Shown in pieces: positions 28,262 to 39,880 of a DNA stretch of 64,000 nt. The stretch covers positions 9,275,713 through 9,339,712 of the forward strand of contig NC_092574.1 of assembly GCF_037975245.1 (NCBI RefSeq), in the 5' to 3' direction. The number at the start of each line of letters is the position of its first letter. Within the stretch, counting starts at the first letter, position 1. The notes beneath the pieces were generated by a model. It searched no databases and was not told where the DNA came from. It saw nothing but the letters and a program-made list of their open reading frames with translations. The position numbers were made by a program, and so were the translations under genes. Origin of the DNA: Apostichopus japonicus (Eukaryota > Echinodermata > Holothuroidea > Aspidochirotida > Stichopodidae).

Positions 28262-29213
28262 TGCTGTATTTATCCTGTATGAGGAAGACAGTGAGGATTT
28301 AAGGTTCATACTGCATCACACAGTTTTCACACAATTTATCGGTAATAGTTTCCAACACAAATTGATCACAGAATAACTGAGCGATAACTCAGTATATGAA
28401 CTTCTTTCAATTTCTTCTTAATATAGATAGTTTGGGATCGGTATATACGGTGTAACTGGGTAATACAGATTTCTCTTAGGGATCGACAGTAATTTTGCCA
28501 CACCTATTATAACGGGAGAGGGGCTATAAATGTTAAGCAGTTTTTTTTCACTCCAATAAACTCTCGCCTAAGTTTGTGGGAGCGTTGTGGCAGACGACAC
28601 AAAACATGATTTAAAAAACGTTTTCCTCTTCAATATCTTCAATCACTGCGTTTCTGTATCAGCACATATTAAATATGAATTGATATATCTTTCATTCATA
28701 CAGCAATTAGCAAGTTCTGTCACAGTTCCCACCCAGACACTAAGCCTGGCATCATTAACCAATTATAGTGTTTGGACCTCTGTGATGACTGACACAAGAA
28801 AGGCTTACTTTGGATAGCAATCAGACCAATGGTGTGTAAGATCGACTTAGAATATTAAGCATGAATTAAATTAAATATGTCGCATCATGCACTGTACCAA
28901 GTTTAATAACAAATTATTTTTGTCAAATTTATGTGACCACATGTGAGTTGCAATTTTTGATATAATAAATTATGAGTTTGTTCTTTCATTTTTTAATCTA
29001 ATGAATGTACCACAATTTAAAAATGTTAACATTTATCATTACAGTTATCAAAAAACTTTCATAAATCTTAGAAAACATTATTTCAACATTGCTGGTAGTC
29101 TTTCAAATAAAAAAAGTGACAGGAAGTATTAATGTACTACGCATGTTGAATGTTTCTATTATCAAATGACGTCAGCAGTTCAGCAGTAACTATATCTCTA
29201 TCTTTCGCTTTAG
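28262..29213. other. Upstream region of gene 1
   Basis: AT-rich non-coding DNA that should contain the gene 1 promoter (transcribed leftwards). A TGACGTCA palindrome sits at 29167-29174. No TATA box in a convincing position was identified, and no other gene is visible. Confidence 0.4.
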
Positions 29214-29867
29214 CAGTGGCGTAGCTACGGGGGGCGTGGGGGCGATAGCCCCCACTTCATAGTCACAATACATCTTGTTTCCCACAGACACACACGACAG
29301 GAATGTTGATATTCAACATATCGACACGTTCAAAAATATAATACTCCTCACTTAAAGATCAAATGTAATATTCTTAATAAACATTTTCTCTGATAAAAGT
29401 ATTGTGAAATGAGTAATTAAAAGGCATGCTCCTGTGCAGTGGCGTAGCTACGGGGGCGTGGGGCGACAGTCCCCCATGAAAGCTTGTCGCCCCCCCCCCC
29501 CTCACAATGGGATTTTGGGTGTCGAAAAAAATTACATGTGCGAAGACCATCATTGGTCTGAATGGTCTCCAATATCCACGATGTACCACTCATGAGCGAC
29601 CCTTCGACCGCGGACCGGCAGTAGGCTATAGTTGCTGAAAAACCTGACGTGACATACGGTAGCGCATAGGCCGAGAAGTCTACAGTAGTCGTACTGTGAT
29701 GAAAACGCATGTTAACGACCGTCGAATAATATAATTCCTGCTCTACAAGACTACAACACATATAATGTTTACTACTGAATCTATGTGTTCGACTGTTCGG
29801 GCAAACTTTGCCTTTGTCACTCTTTTAAAAAATATCCATAATCCCTAACATACAAATAAATACTAAT
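29214..29867. mobile_element. hAT-like terminal sequences (left ends)
   Basis: Two similar ends in the same orientation start CAGTGGCGTAGCTACGGG at 29214 and 29437, each followed by a G-rich then C-rich tract. The 29214 end is preceded by CGCTTTAG. No matching right end lies nearby; a candidate partner is at 46859, followed by CGCTCTAG. Confidence 0.55.
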
Positions 29868-29924
29868 CATAGGCGTACGAGGCGGGGGGCAGGGGGCAGA
29901 CTGCCCCCCCCCAAATTTCCAGAG

Positions 29925-30046
29925 GACAAGAAATTCGGGCAAAAGTCCTGAAAAATTCGGGCAGCCTAAGAGGAGAAAAAAATATATATATATATTTTTT
30001 TTTAGGCTGCCCAAATTTTTCAGGACTTTTGCCCGAATTTCTTGTC
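29925..30046. repeat. 122-bp palindrome with 45-bp arms
   Basis: Arm 29925-29969 (starts GACAAGAAATTCGGGCAAAA) is the reverse complement of 30002-30046 with one mismatch; the 32-nt loop is A/T. In the second element (43925-44046) the arms match perfectly. Confidence 0.9.
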
Positions 30047-30247
30047 ATCTGGAATATAAATATGCAGTAGCTTTCCCGAATCTTTTTCAAATTTTTGCCC
30101 GACAATTCCATGATTTTCTTTATTCAGCATCATTATGCCCGAATATTTCCGTGTAACACCACCGTATAAGCGCATTTCATCTGGGCAACCACGATTTTTG
30201 CAAGATCATTTTTTTTTTCTTCTAACTAGTCAATTGTTTACCTGGAC

Positions 30248-30904
30248 CAAGGGCGGCGGAACCGGGGGGCACAGGGGCACGTGCCCCCCCCCCCCCACTT
30301 TTCCTCAGGTTAAAAATGTGCCTTTTTTCTATATAAAAATTGAGGTGCCTCAAGTTAGCAAGAGGCCAGGGAACCATAATGAACACTCGGGAAGTGCTGT
30401 TCCGGCCATCTGAGGGGTTTGTAAAACCAAAATTTTTCATAGTACGCTCCGCGCCAACCGATGGTGGCGCTCCGCTCAGATAGTCGTGCATACAACTTTG
30501 CAAATCCTGGCTAAGCCCGTGACTTTTAATGAATTTCTGTGGGTCAAACTTAAAACTATTTCGAATGGAAAATTTGTTAAGATATTAACAAGAAAAAACC
30601 CAGTCTAATTCGGAAGATTCCTACATTAGCAACTAGCATGATTTTTTTTCACCTCATTTTGTCTCAAGAGAAAATTTGTTCCTTGTTTCCCAATTTGCGT
30701 ATTGGATATTGCAGTGCTAGTATGCATATTTTCCTTTGGGGGGGGGGGGGGGCGTTGATGGAGTGATGTGTATACACAAATAAGATAATACAATAAGAGT
30801 TATAAAGGGTACTAAATATAGGGCTGCATCAGTCTAATCGAATTTCTGCAAAGTGCCCTTTGATGTAGGTGCCCCCCAGATTAAAAGTGCTTCCGCCGCC
30901 CTTG
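30248..30904. mobile_element. Nested hAT-like element (copy 1)
   Basis: Terminal inverted repeats CAAGGGCGGCGGAA / TTCCGCCGCCCTTG, flanked by ACCTGGAC (30240-30247) and ACCTGGAT (30905-30912): an 8-bp target duplication with one change, typical of hAT transposition. The same nested insertion is in the second 1.6-kb element, so it predates their duplication. No transposase. Confidence 0.8.
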
Positions 30905-32013
30905 ACCTGGATATCCCCAACATGAGTGTATATAGAAGAAACATTTTCTTTTTCATGGATGGTGGGGGGGGGGTGCCTACAAGCATAGAAGTACGGGTTT
31001 ATCATATTCTTTGTTATAAGTTATACTTTTTTGTGAGACAAATTGCAGTCTCACCCGACACAGCGACATTATCCCGCCTACGTGTCGTTGAACAATGTAT
31101 GTTTTTCTGGAGGTAGCTTAGTACTGTGTTAAAATAATAAATAAGGTAACTAAATAGGAGCTTAAAAAATATACTGTCCCATTTTTCCCCTTCAAAGTGA
31201 TGTTACCATTTTTTCTTCTTCTAATATACCAAATTTTTGGGGAAGTGTAAATTTCTAAAACGTGAGATTATAAAATAAAGAATGTTTAGATGCAACTTGC
31301 AAGGCCTCAGAAGTGCCGTTTGCGGCAATCTGAGAGGCATTGTGTGCCCAAAATTTTCTTGTACGCTACGCGCCAACCGATGGTGGCGCTCCGCTTAGAT
31401 AGTGTCACGGGAACTTTCGGGCACAAAAAGTTCTGCCCCCCCCCCCAAACTGAAATGGTCCCGTACGCCTATGGGTAAAATCCACGTGAATTTAAATCAT
31501 AAAAGGAACATCTAATTTACTAGAGGTGCATTGTTCTCTTATTAACGTGTACGATATGGATACACACTTGAGAGTTCGTCAATAGGGTACTTTCATCGTG
31601 TCAGACACCGGTACATCCATTGCATCTTGAAATATGATAAGGTAACCCTTACCAAGGAATACTGAAACATTCCCAATTAAAAACATCCTCATATAACGAT
31701 ACGGTATAAAACACTGTTTTGGATGCCGCAAACGACAGTTCCATATATCACAACGCTTTAGGCTGGTGATTATATCAAGTACAATGGATAAATCTACAAG
31801 TTTTTCGTAAACAATTTCTGAGGGCAGTATTGTGTTCTGAAAAGGGAATGTTATCAAAAGTCCATCATGGGTGACGATGACTGCGGCACCTCGATGCACC
31901 CTATTCAGGATTGATGGATGGCTGGACGCAAGTTATATGTAATTGTAATAGCTCATTAAAGCATTTTGTTGTAGTAGACGCCGAGAGAGTATTGTGATAT
32001 CTGTTAATAGGCT

Positions 32014-32331
32014 CAGGCGCGTAGCCAGGAATTTGCCAAGGGAGGGGCGAAAATGTAGAAAAATTTTCAGAGACGTAGATACGGCATTGCATACTATGTA
32101 AGCGTAGCGCCACCATGTTTGGCGCGAAGCGTACAAGAAAATTTTGGCTGAAAATGCCTCCCAGATCGCTGGAAATGGCACTTCCCAGGCCTTGTAAGTT
32201 ACATCTTAGCATTTACTCTTTTGAAATTACTAGCGATATCATAAAAACATTAAAAAAAAAAAAATTAAAAATAGGCTCAAGGGGGGGGGGCGGCTGCCCC
32301 CTTCGCCCCCCCCCCCTTGGCTACGCGCCTG
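32014..32331. mobile_element. hAT-like MITE with perfect 8-bp target duplication
   Basis: Ends CAGGCGCGTAGCCA / TGGCTACGCGCCTG are exact inverted repeats, and both sides carry AATAGGCT (32006-32013 and 32332-32339). 318 bp, with the hairpin module in reverse orientation (32107-32125) and poly-G/poly-C near the right end. No coding capacity. Confidence 0.9.
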
Positions 32332-33145
32332 AATAGGCTAAATCATTTATAAATGTCACATTTATTATTAAATGTGACATTTGCTAAGAGTATGACAAAC
32401 AGTTCTTCTAGTTATGCATAAGTAACTTTGTATATTGTATAACGTGTATATAGTGACGTAACTAACAGACAATTGAAATTGAATAGATACGCCTTACAGC
32501 CACCTATGCAGGCGTACGTGTTTTCTTGCTCTCCGTCTCATTATTCTAGGTCCTACACATCAATTAGTACCTGATTCGCTATTATCCGATTACATTATTA
32601 TTGCATCTGCAGGCCGAAGCAATATCAAGATTAGAATATCAAGATTCAGAATAAGATGAAAATATTTTCATATATCTCTCAATTCAGTTTCTGCGGTAGT
32701 TGCCCCTCCAGAAAAGAATCGGCTTACTTTTAGACAAAGAAAATGTACATAATTATGCACTGTGTTACGCCAATTTTATTTGCAGTTTCGTCCACCTTAG
32801 TTTCGTGACGTTCTTCTGCGAATTCAAACATGAACTGATGGGTTTGTTCATTGTTACATGCTACCGACTGTTCAGTTATTCACCGAACTTTGTCAAAGTC
32901 AACAGTGGCTCACGCCGGTTACTGAATAAACGGCAGCAAATTGGTTCTTCCAGCGTCAGGTTTTGTTTGTAAGCACATCGAGATTTTCCTTTCAGTTGTT
33001 AAACATTTCAACTGATACCTCACAGCATAAACTTTCGAGCACAATTGGCGCCCTAACACTTAAAACATTAATACTAATATATTGGTGTAGGCTGTACAGT
33101 TACCAAAAGTGTCACACGTAGGCTAGGCCTAGTTATCTTTTCAAA

Positions 33146-33416
33146 GTGGCTATTCTTACGACTAGTTGTAAGAATAATTTCTGACTACGCATGCGCAGTT
33201 GCTATTTTCATGACCAGGAGTACTATTTTTACGACGAGGAGTAACAATAATTTGCGGTTAGGGTAAGGGTTAGGATTGAGGTTTAGGGTTATGTTTAGGG
33301 TTAGGGTTACCCCTACTACATGGCAGTTGCTTTATTTACTTTACTGCACTTGAATTTGCCTTTGTTGTAAGAATAGTTTATAAATAATTGTTACGACTCG
33401 TCGTAAGAATAGCCAC
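33146..33416. mobile_element. MITE with internal TTAGGG-like repeats
   Basis: Terminal inverted repeats begin GTGGCTATTCTTACGAC and end GTCGTAAGAATAGCCAC. The direct repeat TTATCTTTTC flanks the unit (33133-33142 and 33421-33430), a few bases outside the inverted repeats. The interior holds degenerate TTAGGG/TTTAGGG units (33255-33312). The 10-bp duplication suggests a Mutator-like element; no transposase. Confidence 0.65.
33255..33312 (+). repeat. Degenerate TTAGGG telomere-like repeat
   Basis: GGTTAGGGTAAGGGTTAGG followed by variant GTTTAGGGTT and GTTAGGGTTA units. It lies inside a small mobile element rather than at a chromosome end, so it is an interstitial, element-borne repeat. Confidence 0.75.
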
Positions 33417-34259
33417 GGCCTTATCTTTTCATCTGTGCTGACTTTGTAAAACTTAAGCAAAGACATGAAATCTAAAATTTTCAGCTTTAAACCGAACCTT
33501 GTTAAGCTACAGAATTGTCGAGGTACCAGTAACACAAGACTTGTAACGCCTGGCATAGAGATCGTATAGCTCAATGGTTGTGTGTTCCCTAACGTGTACT
33601 GTTAATATTAATAATAGTGTTATATGTAACTGCACGGTTGTCCTTGAAATTATTATTAGGCCTACTTTGTATTTTCAAATTTAAAACACAGAATACAGGA
33701 TTATTAAGCATTAACATGGTTAATATTTTAAGGCAAATATTTAGCAGTTCCACGGGCAACCTAAAATTACTTTGAAACTTCCATTATAACATTCTTGCAA
33801 ATCTGTTTCAAAGATACCATACTGTGACAACTTTTGCCATGTTGTTCACATGAGAAACCCAAAGCAGTTGATGCACTGCAGGCCTACTCTTTTTGCTGCT
33901 GATATTTTGCACAGTGCATTGGACCGAACAAATTCTTCACAAAGTTTAAATAAGTTGAATTGTGTTACTGCATTTTTGAAAATTACAAATGTGTCATGAC
34001 ACAATCTTAGATTGGCCACACTGAGGACTGACCTTTTCCCTTCATACATAAGGTGACCATGTTCTATAAATAATAAAGTGAAAGGATTGCAGAAATGTTA
34101 TTTCACATTTCACCACAACTCCAATAATAACATAAGGTAATTACTGCAAGCAAATCACTGGTGTGAAAATGTTAGCATGAATAATGCACTGCACACATGT
34201 CTAGGAATCTAATTTCTTGTGTTTGCATAGGGTACCCAGGTACCCGCCTGAAGCGATAC

Positions 34260-35059
34260 GGGACAAACTAAAACGAATGACAGTGAATGACCAAATGACA
34301 ATTGACTTTGTACAGGGTTAATTATCATTCGTGAATGACAGCGAATGACAGCGAATGACAACCAATAGCAGCGAATGACAACGAATGACAGCTAATGACA
34401 ATGGAGATTGATTTATCATTAACGCAGTGGAGTAAATGTGGTTATTGGTTTTCTGCTCAAAAATGATTTGAGGAAAATCGCATGTTACGTGGTTGCAGAG
34501 TTTTGGTGTAATTTACGGATAGAAACCACAGGGAAAGTTTTTGTGTGAGAATGCGCTTGAGTGCTGTGCTTTTGACATTTACCTCTGTAGATTTATATAG
34601 AAAGATAACTGGAGTAATTGTTAGGTGCTGGCTTATTGGTATGTTTGAAACTGATATATCCGCGATTAATTTGGGTGGAAATGCTATGATATCGTACTAT
34701 TAAAGTATAAAAATTGTAGCCGTTTCAAGATTATAGTATTGTTAGTTTCTAACAATTAATATCGGAAAATTTACCTTAAATTTACTTTTTAAAATCAGAC
34801 TTACAATTTCGCTCACTATAAGGTGCGTTTGTATCTTGTCCGTACTTTACTAGATCTGTAAGCCATACGCACTTCGCGTGCACTCGGTTTGCTTGGCTTT
34901 AATATACTGTACCCACGAAGTCTGAACTTTAATCCGGTTGAAGCAAATCTCTGTGCTGTCATTCACTGTCATTCGCTTCAGTCAACGCAATTTTTTAGTG
35001 TGTACAACATATTGTCATTCGTTATGTGTAACGCAATTGTCATTCGTTTTAGTAACACC
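34260..35059. mobile_element. Mutator-like non-autonomous element with 9-bp target duplication
   Basis: Flanked by perfect direct repeats AAGCGATAC (34251-34259 and 35060-35068). Ends share ACTAAAACGAATGACA in inverted orientation. GAATGACA and near copies are clustered on the plus strand near the left end (about 34273-34392) and inverted near the right end (about 34960-35050), as expected of subterminal transposase-binding repeats. 800 bp, no coding capacity. Confidence 0.8.
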
Positions 35060-35129
35060 AAGCGATACTACTCAGTTCCTAATTTATCACCCGAATCCTA
35101 CAAAAAGTTGTAATTTTTTTCAAACCCTT

Positions 35130-35432
35130 GGTTAGGCAAGATTTTCCCATTGACTTAGTGTGGTGTTAGGCTACCATTTGGTCGAAGATAACAGCAATAA
35201 CAAAAGTATTCCATGGAAATCTCATAACTGTGTCACAATTTCAGCTTATAAACAGATGGTTAGGCTAGATTACCCCATTGACTTAGTGTAGTGTTAGGTA
35301 ACCATGTGGTCGAATATAACAGACAATGATAGTATTCCATGGATATCGTATAACTGCATCACAATTTCAGCAAATAAACAAATGGTTAGACTAGATTTCC
35401 CCATTAACTTAGTGTTAGGCTACCATGTGGAA
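35130..35432 (+). repeat. Tandem repeat, period about 127 bp, 2.4 units
   Basis: Units start GGTTAGGCAAG at 35130, GGTTAGGCTAG at 35258 and GGTTAGACTAG at 35384, and share CCCATTGACTTAGTG and GTATTCCATGGA blocks. Not related to the neighbouring elements. Confidence 0.8.
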
Positions 35433-35975
35433 GAAATTGAAAGAATTCTTACAATTATTTTTGATTCATTCGTTTATTTCATAGAAGAAAAGACTGACAA
35501 GGAATTTTACGGATGTTACTAATGGATCACAGACAGGATAACAAAAAAATAATAATCCAATTGGCTTTTAACTAAAAGTTTATTCCAAATGCGATCAAAT
35601 TGCGCGAATGGCGCAATCTCCCGGCTAATGCAAACCCGGGGCCTGCATAATAGATAGTAGTAGTAAAAACTGTTTAAGACTGGATATTTATATGGTCTGA
35701 TACAAAGAGGTGGAGAGGAAACATAAGCAGCAGCAGCAGTGCGATGTTGATTATATGAAGTTATTAACAAGTTAATGAAAGAAACAAAGCAAATAGAAAT
35801 TATTTAGGAAGGTTTTATGCCTTATCTTACTTCTTACACCTACGTATTTGTCACTATTTGAACATGAAAAAATTGTCAGTGGAGAATATAATTCATTTAT
35901 TATAGCATCCAATATGTAACTTCTTGAAAATTGTGATACACAAGGGTAAAAACATTTTTCCGGATACCTGACGGG

Positions 35976-37475
35976 CAGGGGCGGGATTTGAGTTGTGAAA
36001 GTGGGGGGGCAAACCTGCCAGCAAGACTATCTAAGCGGAGCGCCACCATCGGTTGGCGCGGAGCGTACAAGAAATTTTTTGGCTTTACAAACCCTCCAGA
36101 TGGCCGGAAACGGCACTTCCCGAGTGCTCTAAGCTGCATGTACCCATCCTTAAAATATGGATCTCATGTCTGCAATTGTATCTAGATAGTTAATTATCGT
36201 TTAAAAATTTGAAGAGGATTGATAGTAGAACATATGGTCAGATGGTGATGTACAACTTTTGTTATACGTCACTATCTAAGCGGAGCGCCATCATCGGTTG
36301 GCAAGGAGCGTCGAAATTTTCGATGAAAGGTACCCTTAGATCGGTAAAATTAACACCCATATAGGCTTTAAATTGCATCTAAACAATTAATGAACGTGTG
36401 TAATGTTAGGGAGGACGGATAGAAGAACTTATATGGTGATTTACAACTGAAGCTTATACGTCACTATTTAGACGGTGCACCAACATCAGTTGGCGCGGCG
36501 CGTCGAAATTTAAGCAGAAAGGAAATCCTAGATCAGCAAAAATGACACCTCTGGTAACAATAAATCGCATCTAGACAGTTCTTTCCCCCTAAAATTATTA
36601 GTATATTGTGCATTGGACCAATCAAAAATATTTTCAGCACCCACTTTGAAATTCTCCCCGCGGTCCCCACTTCTTGGATAACTTGGCAAATATTGGGGGC
36701 TGAACGAACATACCTTTACCCCCCCCAACTTTTTTCATGGGGGATAAGCCCCTCAAGTTCACCGGTTCCGTCGCCACTGAAGTCGAGACGGGGTGACTTT
36801 TTGGATTTTACAATGCGACTAGGTGCAACATGGAGCAATATATTTACGGGTCATTTCATAGTACTGGCTGAGATTTGAAAATGAAATTATTACCTGGCAG
36901 TACCAGCATTATGTTTGAACTATTGCCAGATTATCAGGCAACATAGAAATTCATAATAAATACTTGAATGTTACTTACTGTTAATGAAGGGCTAGACCAC
37001 TGGGGGTGGGGTGGGGTGGGGAGTGTGTCATGTGTCAGTGTATTGCATTTAATTATTGATATACCCGATATGCAATTCTGGCTTTGTAAATCGTTTCTCT
37101 GGATTTAGTTATTCAACGCATTCAGTAGAGCAGCAACGTTTAAAATCAATTCCTGAAGCTAGCACTGTAGCACATGCCGTGGATTCATCACATGCAGAAT
37201 TGAATCGCTAGTGTGTTAGCTCCAGGATTCGTAACCTGTGCTGCGGACCATGTGCTAGCTCCAGCTTCAGTTATTCATGCTACATGTTACGATGTTAAAC
37301 ACAAATTTGACTTAGATTCGAAACAAATAGGCCTATTGGATAGCTGTTGTGGGGGAATAATTTCGACTAGGGTTGTGCACATTTGTCTGCAAAAGCGACA
37401 AAAAAAGTGACTAAGGTTTGGGAAAAAGTGGGGGGGGCAAATGCCCCCTCTTGCCCCCCCGTAATCCCGCCCATG
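35976..37475. mobile_element. hAT-like element, 1.5 kb, with perfect 8-bp target duplication
   Basis: Ends CAGGGGCGGGATT / AATCCCGCCCATG are near-perfect inverted repeats, flanked on both sides by CTGACGGG (35968-35975 and 37476-37483). It contains three versions of the hairpin module (36040, 36285, about 36475) and an internal hAT-type end at 36787. It sits about 70 bp before the region shared with the calpain-15-like gene. No transposase frame found. Confidence 0.85.
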
Positions 37476-37628
37476 CTGACGGGTAACGGCCCTTGAGTAA
37501 ACGGTTCCCGATTTTTGACCCTTGTAAACACTACTATTTTCGTTAGCAAATTTATGAGTGACTTTGATTGATCTTATTTTCTTTTTGCATCTTGAAGCTG
37601 GCTTCCCTTGAAAGTTATCAAAAGCAAA

Positions 37629-38315
37629 ATGTCTGGTCCGCCAGTAAACCTTTGGACTTGTAGAAACTGCACCCTCACCAATGAGCAAACAGTCAATACA
37701 TGTGTGGCTTGTGACTGCCCAAAACCTAATCCAGAGGAACCATTTTCCCCAAGGAAGTTCCTGGACAAAGCTCAAGGCTTTTTCTCTGGCATTCCAGACC
37801 AGATTTCTTCAGCTGTTAACACAGTACAGAATCCTGTCTCAGAATCAGAATGGACATGTGGTCGTTGCACCTACATCAACGGTGCGGGAGCTAAGCAGTG
37901 CAATATCTGTGGAGCACCAGAAAGATTCAAGACTTCCTTTCCAAAGGAGGAAAATCCTCCAGCAAGTACAATTGACTCGGTAACCATCACCGACGAAGAT
38001 GAGGGCGCCATAGAGATATTCTGCGACAGCTGCGGATACCCGTACACTACTGATGAAAATAAAGTCTGTCCGATCTGTTCCTTTCAAGATGATAATGATG
38101 ATGTTGTTGAAATAGCTAGCACCCCTCAGGCTGAGTCACAACCTTCGCAAGAACAAACTGCAGTAACTACACCAGTCGAGTCTCCAAAGCCATCCCTTAC
38201 AGGTATCAAGTGGCCCCCTCCAGTAAAGCTTGGGTCAGATTCTGACTGGACTTGCTCAAAGTGCACATTTGTAAACAAGAGCAACAACGAAAAATGTAAA
38301 CTTTGTTCAAGTTAA
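37629..38315 (+). CDS. Truncated calpain-15-like paralogue (zinc fingers only)
   Basis: Intact 228-aa frame, closely similar to residues 1-264 of the full gene at 50309-59730. It encodes zinc-binding modules 1-4: two RanBP2-type W-x-C-x2-C-x10-C-x2-C (near residues 9 and 75), an atypical C-x2-C-x11-C-x2-C, and a final RanBP2-type one ending CKLC, then Ser-Ser-stop. Zinc finger 5 and the whole protease are absent. Relative to the full gene, 36 residues between fingers 1 and 2 are missing in frame. RanBP2-type fingers often bind ubiquitin or RNA; a regulatory or decoy role is possible but speculative, and it could equally be a young pseudogene. Start chosen at the Met equivalent to that of the full gene. 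Confidence 0.7.
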   Translation: MSGPPVNLWTCRNCTLTNEQTVNTCVACDCPKPNPEEPFSPRKFLDKAQGFFSGIPDQISSAVNTVQNPVSESEWTCGRCTYINGAGAKQCNICGAPERFKTSFPKEENPPASTIDSVTITDEDEGAIEIFCDSCGYPYTTDENKVCPICSFQDDNDDVVEIASTPQAESQPSQEQTAVTTPVESPKPSLTGIKWPPPVKLGSDSDWTCSKCTFVNKSNNEKCKLCSS

Positions 38316-38729
38316 AGCGTTAAAGCGCCCAAATTAGGATACATGCCATTTGGGGCATTGTAACAAAATAATTAGAGGTTCTAGAGATACAAATTTTATA
38401 TCCCTCGAGAGAGTCCCCTTAGCTGTACCTACCATAGTATAGACAATTTCCTAATATATGCATATGGTATGCCATACTCCCAGAGGTGCCAAAATGTGGA
38501 CGGTAAATGTTGCCGTTTTGAAACTGCATGATTTCATCTTGGAGCTATTCTCAACTCCAAAAGTGGGTTATTCCAAATTTCGTCATGATCAAACTCTATG
38601 GCTATAGGTTCCCTCTTATAAAGATTTCAGAAAATTTCACCAATGAATATGCAAATTATTGTGAAATCGGACCAGTGTTTTGGACATCACTTTTTCCGAC
38701 CACATTTATACACTCAACAATGGCAACTT

Positions 38730-39255
38730 GGATTGAAGTCATACTTGGTACATAGATGCGCCACACTGAGTAGATGAACCCTATTGATTTTGGTGCTCAT
38801 CTCATCTCATGCAAAATAATGAGGTCACAGGGTCAAACGTAAAAATCTCCAAATGCTAATAACTCGGCAACCGAAAGTCAGAATTTATTCATACTTGGTA
38901 TTAATGTGTTGGTATATAGTCGGTACATGGTAATTTATGTTCAAGTTGATATTATGCATATTTATTAGGGGCAGGGCTTAAGTCTATTTTCACTAAAATA
39001 GCTTGTAAACACTTGAAGTCATTCTTGATACATAAATGCGCCATAGTGAGTGGAAGAACCCTATTGATTTTGGTGCTCATCTCATGAATAATTATGAGGT
39101 CACGGTCAAACGTGAAAATCTCCAAATGCTTATAATTCCACAACCGACAGTCAGAATTTATTCTTACTTGGTATTAATGTGTTGGTAGATAGTGGGAACG
39201 TGGTAATATATGTTCACGTTGATATCATGCATATAAATTAGGGGGCGGGGCTTAA
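38730..39255 (+). repeat. Tandem duplication, about 275-bp period, 2 units
   Basis: Both units contain CCCTATTGATTTTGGTGCTC, AAATCTCCAAATGCT and TTGGTATTAATGTGTTGGTA in order, and end GGGCTTAAG. This replaces the missing exons of the left calpain copy. Looks like a dispersed repeat; no coding. Confidence 0.7.
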
Positions 39256-39755
39256 GTGGTCCTGTGGTCCTCCAACTTTGGTAGAGGGGTTTAAATGACT
39301 ATGTAGCAGTAATGAAAGAATTATTTCTTCATTAGAAAAAGAATATTAGTGACAATATTCCGAGTAATTATAGGATAAAACTTCATTGTGATTGGTGGAT
39401 TAGCAAAGGAAACGAATTGTGATTGGTGGGTTGGAAATGGAAACTAATTGTGATTGGTGGATTGGAAATGAATTGTGATGGAAAGGGGAGTAAAACAAGC
39501 CAATGGGTAGGATATTTCTGTCATATATCTGAAATTATAGCTGAAATAATGTGGGCATTATTTGCAGCACAGTAGGTTAAGCAGTACACAGTAAAACTTG
39601 GAATTACGGGAATTATATTGACTGCTTTAAGAGATCATGTAAAATAAGGTTAAACCAGATTTATGGTATTGTACGGTAATATTTCAGTTTGGCATCTATC
39701 AAATTTGATACATATTCAGTTTAGCTTTTTCCTGATCCAAAGTAGCTTGCCATTT

Positions 39756-39780
39756 CAAGGGGGCTGTGCATGCCCCCTTG
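39756..39780. other. Perfect hairpin, conserved in both duplicate loci
   Basis: CAAGGGGGC-TGTGCAT-GCCCCCTTG: 9-bp stem, 7-nt loop. The identical sequence is at 60554-60578 in the right copy, in flanks that have otherwise diverged. It could act at the RNA level in a 3' region. Confidence 0.6.
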
Positions 39781-39880
39781 TTAATACCAAAAAGGAAACA
39801 GAACTGAGCCTATGATCATCAATTCCTACAAATATATTGTCACAACTTTTGGTCTAACCACTTTGGATTCTTATGAATTT

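Larger units (their letters stand above)
29868..31473. mobile_element. 1.6-kb non-autonomous DNA element, copy 1
   Basis: Bounded by the inverted 12-mers CATAGGCGTACG and CGTACGCCTATG. Nearly identical to 43866-45467 over its full length. It contains a 122-bp palindrome (29925-30046), a nested hAT-like element (30248-30904) and two copies of the GCGCCA...TGGCGC hairpin module (30451 and 31370). No transposase frame is visible, so it would need a helper in trans. The two flanks, ATACTAAT and GGTAAAAT, do not form a target duplication. Confidence 0.8.

Noticed and set aside
29417-31478. Several 60-115-codon frames in the repeat region
   Set aside because: They span G/C tracts and palindromes of non-autonomous elements; equivalents in the second copy are shifted or interrupted.
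31579-31899. 106-codon frame on the minus strand
   Set aside because: No motif, no homologous partner in the duplicate locus, between transposon relics; likely chance.
33255-33312. True telomere or chromosome end
   Set aside because: Short, degenerate and enclosed in a MITE-like unit with unique DNA on both sides.
34270-34400. GAATGACA repeats as a CRISPR-like array
   Set aside because: Units are short, irregular and repeated in inverted orientation at the other end of a transposon-like element in a eukaryotic context.
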